Positions 22,711 to 34,560 are shown, counted from the first letter of the stretch. The stretch is DNA of 64,000 bases from Sthenelais limicola (GCA_942159475.1 OW804096.1:113062194-113126193), one strand, 5' to 3'. Program-made: numbers and translations. Notes: generated by a model not told the origin, from the letters alone.

Positions 22711-22997
22711 TTAGTCATTTGAATTGCATACGAAATAGGAATAATGTTTATTAGTCATTTGAATTGCATACGAAATAGGAATAATGTTTATTAGTCATTG
22801 GAATTGCATACGAAATAGGAATAATGTTTATTAATATTATATAGTCATTGGAATTGCATACAAAATAGGAATAATGTTTATTAGTCATTGGAATTGCATA
22901 CGAAATAGGAATAATGTTTATTAGTCATTGGAATTGCATACAAAATAGGAATAATGTTTATTAGTCATTGGAATTGCATACGAAATAGGGATAATAA
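22711..22997. repeat. Seven tandem copies of a 40-bp unit
   Basis: The unit starts TTAGTCATTGGAATTGCATA and ends CGAAATAGGAATAATGTTTA. Copies 1-3 are contiguous, a TTAATATTAT insert precedes copy 4, and copies 5-7 follow. Units differ at one or two positions (TTTG or TTGG, CGAAA or CAAAA). A single diverged unit lies near 21915, inside the same foldback element. There are no spacers of the kind a CRISPR array has. Confidence 0.9.
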
Positions 22998-24189
22998 TGG
23001 AGAGCAGTGTAGCCTTATGGGCGGGGCTTAGCAGGTGTGGTCTATTTGTTTGTTTTGACTGGAAATGACTGACTGGAGCGAGAGGGGCCTAGATAGGCAG
23101 AGGTGCCAAATAGGGAGGGGGTAGTGGAAGTCGGGAGATCTCCTGATTTAGAGAATGTTTGGGCTGGAGGTAAAAAAATTCACCTTAAAACAACTTAACT
23201 AATTCGTGAAACCTTAATGAACAGACAGCTGCAACGAATTTCTGATCTTTATTACTTTATCATCATCACATACCCTTGAAATTGATATGACTATGGCATA
23301 GCCTATGCGATTATAGGTAGGCCTAGAATTCCAAAATTTTGAGTTTGCATGGGTGAAAGGAAATGCAAATTAATAGTTCAGTTAGCTGGGACTTGGAAGT
23401 TGAAGTTGGGATCTTTGGAAGATACTTTTGGATTAAGGCTGGGCTTTAACTGAAATTGTAAAATAAATCTGTAACCAGGGAAGTTTCTCTATTCGGATTT
23501 GTATAGTAAGGGCATGCATAATTATGTGATTTCATAATTTGGGCCTGTTGGCAGGAGGCTTTGATGTCAAGTCAGGAGGTCGGGAGAAATTAGCAATTTG
23601 TCTGAAAAATCAGGAGTTCTCCCGCCAAGTCAGGAGGTTTGGCACCTCTAAATGTATGGGTATGTTGCTACCTGTCTGGTTACGGATACGACAGGTCTCA
23701 TGCAACACTGGCAAAATCGTATTGTTAATATATCCTGAACGTATCCTTGATATAATGTAAACACTACGATATCGCCAAAAAGTGGTGCAACGTCCCCAGT
23801 AGCGATAGCACTGTTTGGTCAGCTCCAGCCTGACTAGAGGGGCCAGACTTGTATTAGGCCTAATGCTAAATAGAAATGCCCCCTTATGGGCGGGGCTTAG
23901 GAGGCGTGGTCTATTTGTTTGTTTTGACTGGAATGAGAGGGTCCAGACTTGTATGAATGCTAAATAGAAATGTTGTGGCCCAACATGCAGGTTGCAGGTT
24001 GCAAGTTTGCATGCAGTGGTCCTAGTCTGCAGCGATGTAGTGCCAGTGTGTGCAGACTAGGGTGCTACTTCGAAAAGTCAAATTGCAGATTGGGATGTGA
24101 AGAATGCAAGTTAGCAATAGCAGGACCTAATATGCTACTGTATCTATATGGATACAAATGCCTTTCCATAACCTGGGGCATCACCTGAT

Positions 24190-25115
24190 TTTTCGTCCTT
24201 GTGGCAGATGCAACTTTCTACCGGCCCTCTATTCCAGCAGATTATTTCTTTGGTTCTGTGGTGGCCGCAAAATAGGATTGAAAGGGTATCCAATCCCCAG
24301 AGGACAGCAACCTTAAATCCCAGTCCTCAGAGGGTAATGGTACCTGAACTTAGTCCTAATAATGCAAGAATGGAAGATAGCCTTGCTAGTTTATGCCACG
24401 GCGATAGCAGTGTCACCTGAGCATCAGCAGGAGCCAGTAATTAGACAACACCCACCTCCTGCATACAATAACACTGCAATAATGAGACTTAGATAGCCTA
24501 CAGCTGCGTTAGGGCCCCGCAATGGGATGCAGGGGGTCAGAAATTCAGTGTATAATCTGAGGGAGGATATGAATGCAGGCAGGGATCCCTTTTCTGTCCC
24601 CGGAATTGAGCCAATACCACATACCACATCTCGGCAGCCACAGCAGCCCAATAATTACATTGATCCAATGCCTCATACAACAGCTTGGCAGCCACAGCAG
24701 TCTCCTAATAACTACACTCAAGATAGACAGGGGCTTAAGCCTAACAGGGAGGAATATAGAGAGCCTTTAGAGGCCATGGACGAACTGTGACAGAATTGAT
24801 TTAAAGAAAAATTACGAACCCAAAGCAATGCACCCATACCAATTAAATCCGATAATGGAGGAAGCTTTTGAAGGAGCAAGTCGTTCAGGGGGTTTTAGAA
24901 AAAACTGATGCTTTTCATGCAGTAATTGAGAAGGTGCTGGCATCCGTCCCATCAGCACTTCCCTATGTGGACGATATTTTGATAGCCAGTAAGACCACCG
25001 GGGGGAACACATGGAGCACCTAAAACAGGTCTTTGAAGCATTTCATCAGGTGGATATAAAATTCCAAAGTGAGAAGTGTTTTTTCGGCCTGGACTAAGAG
25101 ACCCCAGTGCTGATC
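24190..25115 (+). pseudogene. Ty3/Gypsy pol relic (reverse transcriptase palm)
   Basis: The clear part is 24790-25110. PYQLNP and, after a frame change, VVQGVLEKTDAFHA match the start of Gypsy reverse transcriptase. LPYVDDILIAS carries the catalytic YVDD, and LKQVFEAFHQVDIKFQSEKC follows. The region between the entry motif and YVDD is deleted and at least two frameshifts are present. The preceding Gln/Pro-rich ORF (24527-24790) may be the degraded gag-pro part, but I do not recognise it. The integrase end of what is probably the same element is at 27935-28307. Confidence 0.65.
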
Positions 25116-25231
25116 CCTAGGGTTGAACAGACCAAACCAAACGCAGATTGGGTCACTTATACAAGAAACTCATGCTCTATACTAGATTACAGACAACTCC
25201 TCCTGTGGACCTCTCTCTTAACCATGTGCAG

Positions 25232-27680
25232 CAGGGGCGGATCCAGGATTTCCTGAAGGGGGTGGGGGGCGGGGGGTTCAGGTCTGAGAAAAGGGCACAT
25301 GTTGGGGACTGAGTGCTGAAGGCATGAAGCCCCCCAGAGGAGGGTCTGGGAGGGTTCTCATTCGGGGAATTTTTAAAAACATACACCTTAGATGGTGAAT
25401 TCTGCTGCATTTTGAGTGGATGAGCATATTTTTTTTAGTGTATGTATTTTAACAATATTTTAGCTTTGGAATTGCTGCTTATTACATTACAGATGATGTA
25501 GAAATTATAATAGATATTGACAATGACGTGTCAAGGCCTTCATGGAATTTAAGGTGCAATTTTGGGGCATTTGGTGCATTTGGGAGCACAAAAAACGTAT
25601 TTAGTCACAGATAAATAGTGAAGAGTCCATAGATATTTCTAATACTTATTTCGACAACCATGTTCACAGACTAAATCTAGGCCCAATAGACAGAACTGAA
25701 TAGATTTTAGTAATGAATACCAAACCAATTTTAAATGTGGGGTTGATAAATTCTAATGAGATATGACAAATGACAAATTTTATTATGCGGAAAATAAGGG
25801 AATCAATAGAATTTCCAAAATTCATATAAGTTAAAGTTTATCTTTTCGGGTGAAGTAGTCCTAGACATAATATTTAGCAGATGCATTTTTAATTAGAATC
25901 TTGAAAAACACCACTATTTTTTCGGTATTTTTGTAAAAACAATTTTATTTTTTCCCAAATATGCAGCATTTCCCAATAGATTTGCCTACTAAATGGGTAC
26001 AACTTGCTACAGCTACAACTACAACTACAGATAAACACAATGTATGTAACCTGCACCAGGGGCGGATCTAGGATCTAAAATGGGGGGGGGGGTCAAAATA
26101 AAAAGGGCACATCAGTCCATCCCCCAAAAATGAGCCAGAGGGGCACAAAGGCATACAAGGGAGAAATGTTACTTTGATATATCAATAATTCATATCTGTT
26201 CAGTCTAATTTAGCAGAAGTTAAAGGACAACACATTGCATGATTGCTAATTGTACAAATTTGTAGACCTGCCTAATGTGCATTTTCTGAAGATCTGACTG
26301 ACTAGGGGGGTCACGGGGCATGGTCCCCCGGGAAATTCAGAAATTTAAGGTGCCATTTGGAGGCATTTGGCACTTTTTGAAGCACAAAATACAGTATTTA
26401 ATCACACATGGAAAGTGTTCATTTTATTTCTATCATTTATTTTGACTTTCAAAAACTAGGGATCTAGTTTGCAAGGACCTAAGAAACACAAAACATGTAA
26501 CACACACTGGCAGTTGACGATGTATGCACATTGTAATATGTGGAATTATTTTTAAAAACCAGTTATGGCTACATGATGCAAGTGATGTAGGGGTGAAGTA
26601 AGGTCTGGGGGTATGTTGCTCCCCAAAATTGTAAAACCTGTGAAGCAGTAAAAAGGTGTATTCTGGGAGCATTTTTGGATCATAATTAGCCAGTTTCATT
26701 TGTTTTTAAAGATACAAAAAAATAATTTGGGGAAAATCTCAAAGGCAAATTTAACTAATTGACACAAAATCAAAATCTCCCTCAAAAGATGAAATCACAT
26801 GTATCCAATGTCACATTGGAGTACCAGATCAATGGGGGTTTGTCTGTAGGCCTGCCAACAATAGGACAAATGTAAGGCATCATACTTTAATTTTCTCACA
26901 ACTGCCCCCAAGTGATTGTCCATTATGATGTATAAATGTAAAGCAAATATGAGAGGGGGAACTAATGTTAGAACAAACATGTGTGAGCCCCATACACCCA
27001 AATTAAGGAGTCATGGAAACAGCATTTTATAAGTTCTTTTAACAGCCTTTTACAGCTGTTACCGCAAGGCATTTTTGGTTGTAAAAGAAATTAAGACACC
27101 TTTGGTTCCTAAAAAAGATTTTTGGCTGTTCAAAAGGGCCCTTTTGGTTGTAAAAAAAGACACTTTTTGGTTGTTACACTTACAACAGAAAAGGGGCATA
27201 TTGGGTTGTAAAAGAGGGCACTTTGGGCTATTCAAAAGGGCACTAAGTCTTATGAAAATTTTGAGGGGGGATCAGGATGTCGCAACCCCCCCCCCCCTTG
27301 CCAGTGCACTATATGTGTAGTAAGCTTTAGGACAGTAGCAGTAGCCATTAGTTGTTGGTTTTATGTTGGTTTAATAATACTACGTGAAAAAATGGGCCAT
27401 TTCCTCATAGAGTGCCATAGACTTTGGAATGGGAAAAAGGGCACTTTGGGGCGAACAAAATGGCACTTTGGGGCGGGAAAAAGGGGACTTTGGGGCAGGA
27501 AAAAAGACATTTTGGGGCGGAAAAACAGGGGACTTTGGGGCGGATAAAAAGGGCACTTTTGGGCGGATAAAAAGGGCACTTTTGGGTGGATAAAAAGGGC
27601 ACTTTTGGGCGGAAAAAGGGCATCATGGGGCCCAAGGGGGGGTTCGAACCCCCCGGACCTCCCCCCTGGATCCGCCCCTG
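25232..27680 (+). mobile_element. CAGGGGCGGATCC-type (hAT-like) element inside the Gypsy relic
   Basis: The left end is CAGGGGCGGATCCAGG, and the right end GGATCCGCCCCTG at 27668-27680. TGCAG flanks both sides (25227-25231 and 27681-27685). A second left-type end, CAGGGGCGGATCTAGG at 26057, lies inside, so a related copy is nested or duplicated there. No transposase ORF was found. It separates the reverse transcriptase and integrase parts of the Gypsy relic. Confidence 0.6.
27060..27625. repeat. Minisatellite of ~20-bp GGGCACTTTTGGGCGGA units
   Basis: From 27430 to 27625 the word GGGCACTTTNGGGCGG followed by A/T-rich bases repeats about nine times. A more diverged version, with TTTTGGTTGTAAAA, covers 27060-27250. 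Similar units precede the element end at 9801, so the array belongs to this transposon family. The antisense Pro/Lys/Phe-rich ORFs of 94-110 codons at 27361-27693 are translations of the repeat. Confidence 0.8.
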
Positions 27681-27934
27681 TGCAGGCACTCACAACATCC
27701 TAAAGTAGCTTTGAGTTTAGATGCATTATCGTGTAAATTGTCTGTACAAATCTGGACAATAATCTTGTTATTATTTCGTTATAATTTCGTCAGACTCACT
27801 CTATGTGATACACACAACCCACTTTCCAACGAATCAAGCTTTGACTGCGCAGAGCTGTGCGGCTATATGTGTGAGAGTTGGGGGGGGGCAGATAAATACC
27901 CTAGGCTGTCATAAATACCCAGTCCCAGGCAGCT

Positions 27935-28307
27935 GTTCAGGCAGCAACGAATTTGGAAATAGCCCAGCGGAAAATGAAGGACAGACATGATAGGAGGGGG
28001 TGCTAAAGATCATGATATTAAACTGGGGGACATTATTTACCTTAAAGTCAATAGGTTGTTGCAAAAACATACAATTAAGAAACTCCAAGACTGTTTTTTC
28101 TGGCCCATGGCTGTTGTACAAATTCCGAGTAGATTTACAGTTAGAATCAAACATCTCGGCACTAGAAAGACGATGGCAAAGAGCATAAGCATTACTCAAA
28201 TAAAAAAGGTCACAGCCCTGGAAAATAACAACATTATGCAGAATTTAGTTGAGAAATTTTCAGTGCAAGAGACGTTGGCGTTGCAGCTAAGGCAAAAATA
28301 TGTCTAA
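27935..28307 (+). pseudogene. Gypsy integrase C-terminal relic
   Basis: One frame reads LEIAQRKMKDRHDR and, after a shift at a G-run, the ORF continues HDIKLGDIIYLKVNRL, KKLQDCFFWPMAVVQI, FTVRIKHLGT and SISITQIKKV. This matches the end of Ty3/Gypsy integrases: a helical KxxHDR segment, the GDxVYLK strand and the GPY/F-type module. The catalytic DDE core is not found upstream because of the inserted element. It is not functional. Confidence 0.6.
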
Positions 28308-28309
28308 AA

Positions 28310-29530
28310 CCCAGATTGCGATCAAAGAAAATTAGGCATAAGTAATGGGATTATGGATTATGTTTTTCAGAGAAATAAGAAACAAGAAACAAAGAGCAAT
28401 AAATATATCGGGATAGCTTACATTCAGTGTGAAGCATGTTTAGCGAGAAGACAAAGGAATCTGGTCTTGTGTCACAGGGACATAATAGATTTAGCGGAGG
28501 GTGATATGACTTTCCAATGTTGTAGTCTATGGCTTTCCATAGCATCCTACCAAGAGGTTTAATGAAAACTAATAGCCAAGCCTCAACAGAGGTTCCTTTC
28601 CTGTGTCACGATGATGAATGGGAATGGGAAATTCTAAATGCCATGCGAGCATACTATAACTATGGTGATGGGCAATAAGACTTGATGAGAGAGTGAGAAA
28701 TAGAGATAGAGAGAAAAGAAAGGAGAGAGAGAGAGAGAAAAGGAGACACAGGAAATTTTCTCCAAGGTGGGGACTTGGGGTTACCAGTCTTTTAACAGGG
28801 GTCTGTTAATTTATTATGAAAATATGACGTACCTGTATATTGTATGCAACAATCCACTTTTTTTTGTTATCTGAATGAATTATAATGTTCCAAGCATTGC
28901 AGGAAACGCTTGATCATTGCTGGAAGGAGAGACCTCTATTTACCCATCCCTCAATAACACCTCCTACAGCACCATCTGTGTCACTATATAACACCTATCA
29001 CAAACCACTCCTCCCACACTCTCATTCGCTTTTCAGAAGTCCACCCACCCACAACCTATCATCTTCAGAAATAAAATGTCAGAAATAAAAATAAATCCTT
29101 TTTACTAAACCAATATTTACTATACAATTTTATCAAGATAAAAATTATTCCCCAAACAGCCATTTCATTCTCGCCTTTCCTTTAAAATGGTTAATATTAA
29201 CAAGCATGTGTATAGAAGAACATTCTATCTATAAATGTAATTTACATCCACAGATTTGCTACCAGATTGCAGCCATATGCGTGTGCTGGATTTATTTGAA
29301 GAGTCCTTATCTTCAACATGTTGGTTCAATGCAACACATATATGTGCATATCATACAGATATTCCGGTGAGTTACATTTAAGGTCTTTAAACTTCCTGAA
29401 TCATGCGATTACAGAACAACCTATATGCTCCAAACAACTAGAAATTCAATGAGAAGAAGGAAAGGCAGTAAATGGATAAATTACACTCCTTTCACTCTTA
29501 ATATGGTTTGCTTCCTTATATGACATCACC
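28310..29530. other. No gene seen; GA-rich simple sequence
   Basis: GAGAGAGA-type simple sequence lies at about 28690-28740, in otherwise AT-rich DNA. The ORFs at 28353-28562 and 28885-29088 have no recognisable motif. Part may be the 3' portion of the Gypsy relic. Confidence 0.4.
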
Positions 29531-29533
29531 CAC

Positions 29534-30055
29534 TCAAAATCCAGCAATGGATTGCATGACATAGCTTGACATACAAGCGCAGGAGGGTAAGGCTCTGTTA
29601 AAGTAGTAATACTTATTGATGGCTAGTAAACACCAATCCAAAGTGCAGACCGGAAACTTTCTGTAAGCCCTCTCCAGGTCAACGACTGCCATGAACGCTT
29701 TAGAGGGGAAGGCGTTGATGATATCCACAGTGTCTGAGACAGTAGGTAATTTATGACGGACTGAGTGACTATTGAAACCTTTCTTATTAATACCACCTTT
29801 GGGGTATGATAAAGCAACAATCATATGCCTGGCAGATGGGTCCTGTTTTGGGCAAGACATCAGGGGACTAACATGAGTCCAAGGTAGAAATGGCAGAGAA
29901 GAGAAAGGCCCACACAGAGCAATAAAACTAATCTCAGTTTCCAAGTACTTCCAGATGGATTCCTTGGACTTTACTGGTATAGCTTTCTTGTTATTACAGT
30001 TTATGGATGAATGTGGGAACTCCCTCCCCTTGCGAGGAAGAAACAAAAGCCACAT
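29534..30055 (-). pseudogene. DIRS-like retrotransposon reverse-transcriptase relic
   Basis: The 173-codon minus-strand ORF reads CGPFSSLPFLPWTHVSPLM, IVALSYPKGGINKKGFN, RHKLPTVSDTVDIIN, AFMAVVDLERAYRKFPV, DWCLLAINKYYYF and YVMQSIAGF. Order and wording match the fingers and first palm half of DIRS/Ngaro-type reverse transcriptases, with the first catalytic Asp in VVDLERAY. It ends before the YxDD box, and no RNase H or tyrosine recombinase follows. A second frame at 29994-30260 carries the upstream part, so a frameshift is present. The class is assigned from motif memory and no search was run. Confidence 0.6.
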
Positions 30056-30870
30056 ATGTGGAGCATTCTGACACTCCCGTCATTGTGCATTTTGGAGTGC
30101 CTACAGTTTTCCAAGTTGTTTGCAGGCAAGGAACTGCAATTTTAGCACTAGTAGAAGATGACAAGGATGTTTTAAGAGCTGGCTGCATCCAAGAGAGCCG
30201 AGCACAATCTGATAGGATCTGATAGGAACAGAACATCATTGGCCCATGTAGTCTGGCCATCGTTGATGAAAGCCAAACATGCCTGGGACCATGACCATAT
30301 GCCTTCCCCCGGGTGTGAAATAGCTGTTAGCCATAGGCTGACTTGGAACACCTGGGGTGCTCGGGAACATCAGAACCTGGGACTTAGCCCATGTTGACGG
30401 GGCTGGCATGGTTGCAGACCTGTGCTGGGGTCATGGCAGACAGGGTCCTCTATTGAGCGATATTCTAGGTAAACTCGGAGCTGCAGGGCAGGGATGAGCT
30501 GAGATGGAGGCTGTACAGTGGGCAAAGGTTCAGTTTCCAGCTCTTCTTGAGGTTGAAACTGCTGTTGCTTTGATGCTATATCATGGACTTCAGTCATTGT
30601 ACATGGTCTGCATGTCTTCCCATGCAATAGGGGTGGCCTGATCCTGTGGCAGCATCTGATTGGCTGGAAGGGGCTATGCATTCCTGTGCTGCTGTGCATC
30701 ACAAAACAAATAGTGTTTGCTTGCTGCAACAGCTGATTGCCATCTTGAATAAGTCTCTGCCTTGTGGAGCCTTTTGAGGAGCATGAGGCGGAGTGACTTG
30801 TAGGTGATTCCTCTTCCTTTTCCCTGCCATCTATGATGTGTATGAGATGCAATGGCAGCTAGCAAACCTA
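30056..30870 (-). pseudogene. Probable upstream region of the DIRS-like relic
   Basis: Minus-strand ORFs of 88 and 160 codons lie directly upstream of the reverse-transcriptase relic in transcription order. They are Gln/Pro-rich in part (QQQFQPQEELETEPLP, VQPPSQLIPALQLRVYL). A Gag-like role is only a positional guess, because no domain was recognised. Confidence 0.3.
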
Positions 30871-31039
30871 CATGTTCAGATGGAACTCAACTGAAAACGA
30901 CAGAGCAAAAAACTCAGTCGGCTGCCGCCATGCAAAGAGAATTCCAGAGGAGCAGGGAGCCTGTGATTGGCTGTAGTCATACGATTTGGAGGAGAGGTAA
31001 TCTGCAGTATGTTGGTTTTAATGCCAGACAATTATAAAA

Positions 31040-32110
31040 TCTGTAAAATTCTCCCAGATAATGCAGCCATGGATGCGGTCAACATCAGGTTGTAGAAAGA
31101 TTGTAGATAACGATTTACTTCCCTACCATTTATTTTGCATTAGAGAAATCAAATGAAATCAATGAAATTGCAAATTTCAGGATATCGCTCTGCCTATAGA
31201 TATAGGCAAATCAAAGGGCTAACAAATAACACTATACAAACCTTTTTACCTGAAATTATGAAATTATAAAAAGACTCAACTTCATCAAAAACTCAAGGAA
31301 TCACTTTTCTTATTTTTCTTTACTATTCAAATCGTTCACTCTAAAGTACTAGTGATCAAAGAAACAAAAAATTAAAACAGTTTTGGGTGTATATTTAACT
31401 GAAGTATAAGGTAAGAGAATTTGTTGTTTTGTCATAAGAGTGGGCTGATTGCAATACAAAATAACAACTCATTCTGATATGAAACTTCTTAATGCCTAGC
31501 TTGTTACCGCACATAAAATTTTAATGTTTTAACATTAAATTATGTGCAGATATAATCTCATTATTTATTTAATGATAAAATTATCATATTTATTAAATTC
31601 CTGAACATTCATGACCAATGTTATGTTGTCAAATTATACAAAACGCTTTTGCCCAAGAAAGGCTCATTGCTTATATTCTTACTTAATTCATACTGTGTAA
31701 TGACATACTTGACATTAAGTGTTTCTTTGTATAACCATATTTATAATTATGTAAAATCCTTCATATTTTAAGGATTCCTGTTCAACTTGTGGGTTATCCA
31801 CATGCCAAATCATGGGATCTGAGGCAAGATCAAGACCGGGCCGAGGAATCTACTTTTTACAAACAAACTCCAATGCACCTTTCTGTAAATATCAATTTGA
31901 CTAGAATATAAAACAAAATGTTGTCAAATGTTTATAATATTCATGCTACCTGCATAATTATTTTAATAAAAATATTACGGGTCACCTGTGGTCAACTTTG
32001 CGGGGTAATGGTCTCTGGCTATACTATTTTACTAGTTTTTATGTAAAGCAGACAATCAAGGCATCTCTGAACTAATTTTCTATTATTATGACCAAAACTC
32101 CTTTGGTAAT
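31040..32110. other. No gene seen
   Basis: AT-rich sequence without ORFs over 60 codons, repeats or RNA-gene signals that I can recognise. Confidence 0.4.
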
Positions 32111-32139
32111 AACAACTTCAATTTTTCTTTTCTTGAGTA

Positions 32140-32290
32140 CAGTGGAGCTTCTCTAATGTGACAACTTTGGGACTGAACGATTTGTGATCTCACAGTGAGG
32201 TGGTCTCTTAAGAGGAAAACAATTCAGGACTGAGAGAAACTGGTCCTAATAGTTGGTTGGTCTCTATAAAGAGGTGATCACCTCTTTAAA
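32140..32290. mobile_element. CAGTGGAGC-type transposon end
   Basis: CAGTGGAGCTTCTCTAATGT, ACTTTGGGACTGAACGATTT and GAGGTGGTCTCTTAAGAGG follow the pattern of a short DNA-transposon terminus widespread in invertebrates. It ends at the palindrome AAGAGGTGATCACCTCTT (32270-32287), where the transposase ORF on the other strand is cut off. Class is uncertain. Confidence 0.4.
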
Positions 32291-32917
32291 AAACAGAGCA
32301 ACAGGAAAGGGCTTCTTGTCTGTCACAGAACATAAGATGGGCCACAACTGTCCATGGGTACTCTCAAACAGAGGTGTTCCATCTATGTTGATATTCACAT
32401 GTATTTTGCTCTCATTCCTGAGATCAAAAGCAGATAAGCAAATGTTTAGACCATGCTTTAAGCCTAGATAAATGTATTCGCCCCCACACTTTCTGACACA
32501 GTTGGTTAATCTGGGGGTCCTAAGCAATGCTCTAGTACTAGAGGGAAGTCCTGGGTGACACTCCTTTAGTATCACAAGAAGTTGATCTATACGTTTATGC
32601 GCGACACCACTGTCTAAAGCCCAATCTCTTAAACTTATTTTCAGTAGACTCTCATGATCAGTTGGTGTTAGAGGTTTGTCTGATACAGACTCACTATAAT
32701 CCTGGTCATAGCCTTGTGACTTTTCTTCTATATCGAGAAGCTCTTTGTGCTTATAACCTTGCTCTGAACCACCTATAGACTCTTCTGAGTAATAATTGAT
32801 AGCGTAGGCCTCGGGTGAATCACTCAAATCTGGCAGTATGTCAAACTCAATATCAATTTCCTCATTTGCGTCTTTAATAATTTTCCTCCTTTTTCGCTGA
32901 TATGCAGCCCCATACAT
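32264..32917 (-). pseudogene. N-terminal part of a DNA-transposon transposase, truncated
   Basis: 217 codons on the minus strand, starting ATG at 32917. A basic start (YQRKRRKII) leads into an acidic stretch. Then come LRDWALDSGVAHKRIDQLL, LPSSTRALLRTPR, GGEYIYLGLKHGL and VNINIDGTPLFESTHGQLWP, which resemble the N-terminal region of large invertebrate transposase-like proteins with a conserved NIDGxPLF and QxWPIL. The reading breaks at 32264, beside the CAGTGG-type element and its palindrome, so the catalytic core is missing. I place it near the CACTA/EnSpm-type families only tentatively. The intact start suggests recent loss. Confidence 0.5.
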
Positions 32918-33109
32918 CTCTGACTATGTTAGCTGCAAATGAAATGCCTATATTTCTATATTAATCGTGAAAACTAAGAAAACGTGTATAATCTGGTAAA
33001 TAAATACAGGTCCTAGCCAACTAAGTATCTTTAATAACATCAATGAGAAAAATATCTTTGAATATTAAAATTTATAATTGATACGTTGAGTTTAGAAAGG
33101 CAAGGATAT

Positions 33110-33266
33110 ATCTTTAATACACTGTCTTCAAATTGGGACATGTATTCATGCAACTTAACGCACTATAAACCCAAATGATGAGAACATTTCTACAAAGATA
33201 TCCTACGATTAAAACACTTTGAAAATTATCTATTTTGCAATGTCCGACTCATTTTACTGTAATACA
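33110..33266. mobile_element. mariner-like MITE, copy C (right half)
   Basis: ACTGTCTTCAAATTGGGACA, CTACAAAGATATCC and the end TACATCGCATATG match the right half of copies A and B. The left half is not recognisable. Confidence 0.55.
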
Positions 33267-33399
33267 TCGCATATGTCCAAGAGTGCAATTTGATCATGAA
33301 ATATGTCAATGGTTTGAAATGAAACATTCTGGGATAACACCACTATGGGCAAATGTCTCTTGATCGTTCTCTAATTATAATATCATATTTGTGTTCCGT

Positions 33400-33793
33400 T
33401 TTAGGTAAATGAGTCATAAGTCGCAAAATATGGATTTTGAGATTCCATTATATTTGAAAAGATGAGATCAAGCCGATTCCAATGATAGTAAACAGTCTAA
33501 TAATCCAATAAGTATTTCTAGATTTTAAGTTTGATATATTTATTTTGAAAAAAAGTTTGCAATATTTCTTGGGGTAGTAAACAGTAAAGTAACTAAATAT
33601 AGCCCATATAAGGACCTTTAAAACGAAAGAATATATTACATGCATTGTCCTGAAAATTGATACATCGATCGATATATATATAAGTGATAAGCTCTCCAAA
33701 AATCAGAATATTCCAATAAAGTTATCTTGTAAAATAAACACTTTGAAAAATATCATTTTTGCGACTTGTGACTGATTTTCTTGGGACACATCA
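33400..33793. mobile_element. mariner-like MITE, copy D
   Basis: It begins near TTAGGTAAATGAGTCATAAG with TCGCAAAATATGGATTTTGA, as copy A does. It closes with GCGACTTGTGACTGATTTTC and GGACACATCACA at 33792. The length of about 390 bp agrees with copy A. The first dozen bases of the left end have diverged. Confidence 0.65.
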
Positions 33794-34560
33794 CATTTAT
33801 CAGCAGTCATGAATATCTATCAAACAGTTAATAACCATGCTTGAATATAGAGGGAGAGGGTGAGAAATATTATTATATGACAAAACTAGATTTGATGATT
33901 TATGGAATGTGCAATGCTTGAAAACGTAAATCCTTGCAATCAGAAGTGGAAGACATAGAATAAACTTGCACCAATGCTTCAGGCCCATGCACTTAATTAA
34001 CAGTTTCCTGCGAAAATAAATGATGCTCTGGGTAATATGTTACAAGTTCTTAGTCCCTACTAGCATTTTGTGAAATCAAATTCTTAAATACCACAATCAC
34101 ATGCAGATATATGAGACAAATAAATCAGATTATTCTCTTCTATTTCAAATCAATTTGGCCTTGGGACTGTGCAAGTCTATCAATGATAGAGGCAGCCGGC
34201 CATGTTGTATCTCATTGGTCCAGCCATGGATAATTCTCCCGTTTCTTGGTTTTCTAGTGATCAGGCTTATTACAGCGTTAGATGTATTACAGCATGACTA
34301 GCATGGACACACAACAATGAGGGTTTACCACACACTATTCGTTGTGTGATAGTGACATGTACCTTGAGTATTACTCCCTGGTATATAAGTATTTATTCCT
34401 ATCGGCCTGAGTGGCTCACACATGCCTCTTATGCCAAGCAATGGCCCGAGTACAGTATAGAATATACAGTATAGAAACTTAAATTTCCATCAGATTCACA
34501 GAACTTCTTCAAGATGCATTCAACATTAAACATCAACCACATATATATATATAGAATAGT
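33794..34560. other. No gene seen
   Basis: AT-rich sequence with a short TA run at about 34541. No recognisable domain or RNA gene. Confidence 0.4.

Larger units (their letters stand above)
21816..24186. mobile_element. Foldback-type element, 2.4 kb, with internal arrays
   Basis: CAGGTACC is followed by TATGGAAAGGCATTTGTATC and CATATAG at the left end. The complement CTATATGG, GATACAAATGCCTTTCCATA, CCTG closes the right end at 24186. The interior holds a 78-bp inverted repeat, a 40-bp tandem array and a direct repeat (23012-23055 and 23884-23930, GGGCGGGGCTTAG and TGGTCTATTTGTTTGTTTTG). No coding region or transposase was found. AT on each outer side is the only possible target duplication. 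Confidence 0.6.

Noticed and set aside
22711..22997. Regular 40-bp repeats as a CRISPR array
   Set aside because: Units are head to tail with no unique spacers, in a eukaryotic intergenic transposon; it is a minisatellite.
27361..27693. Proline-rich ORFs of 94-110 codons on the minus strand
   Set aside because: They are two frames of the same 20-bp minisatellite, inside a transposon end.
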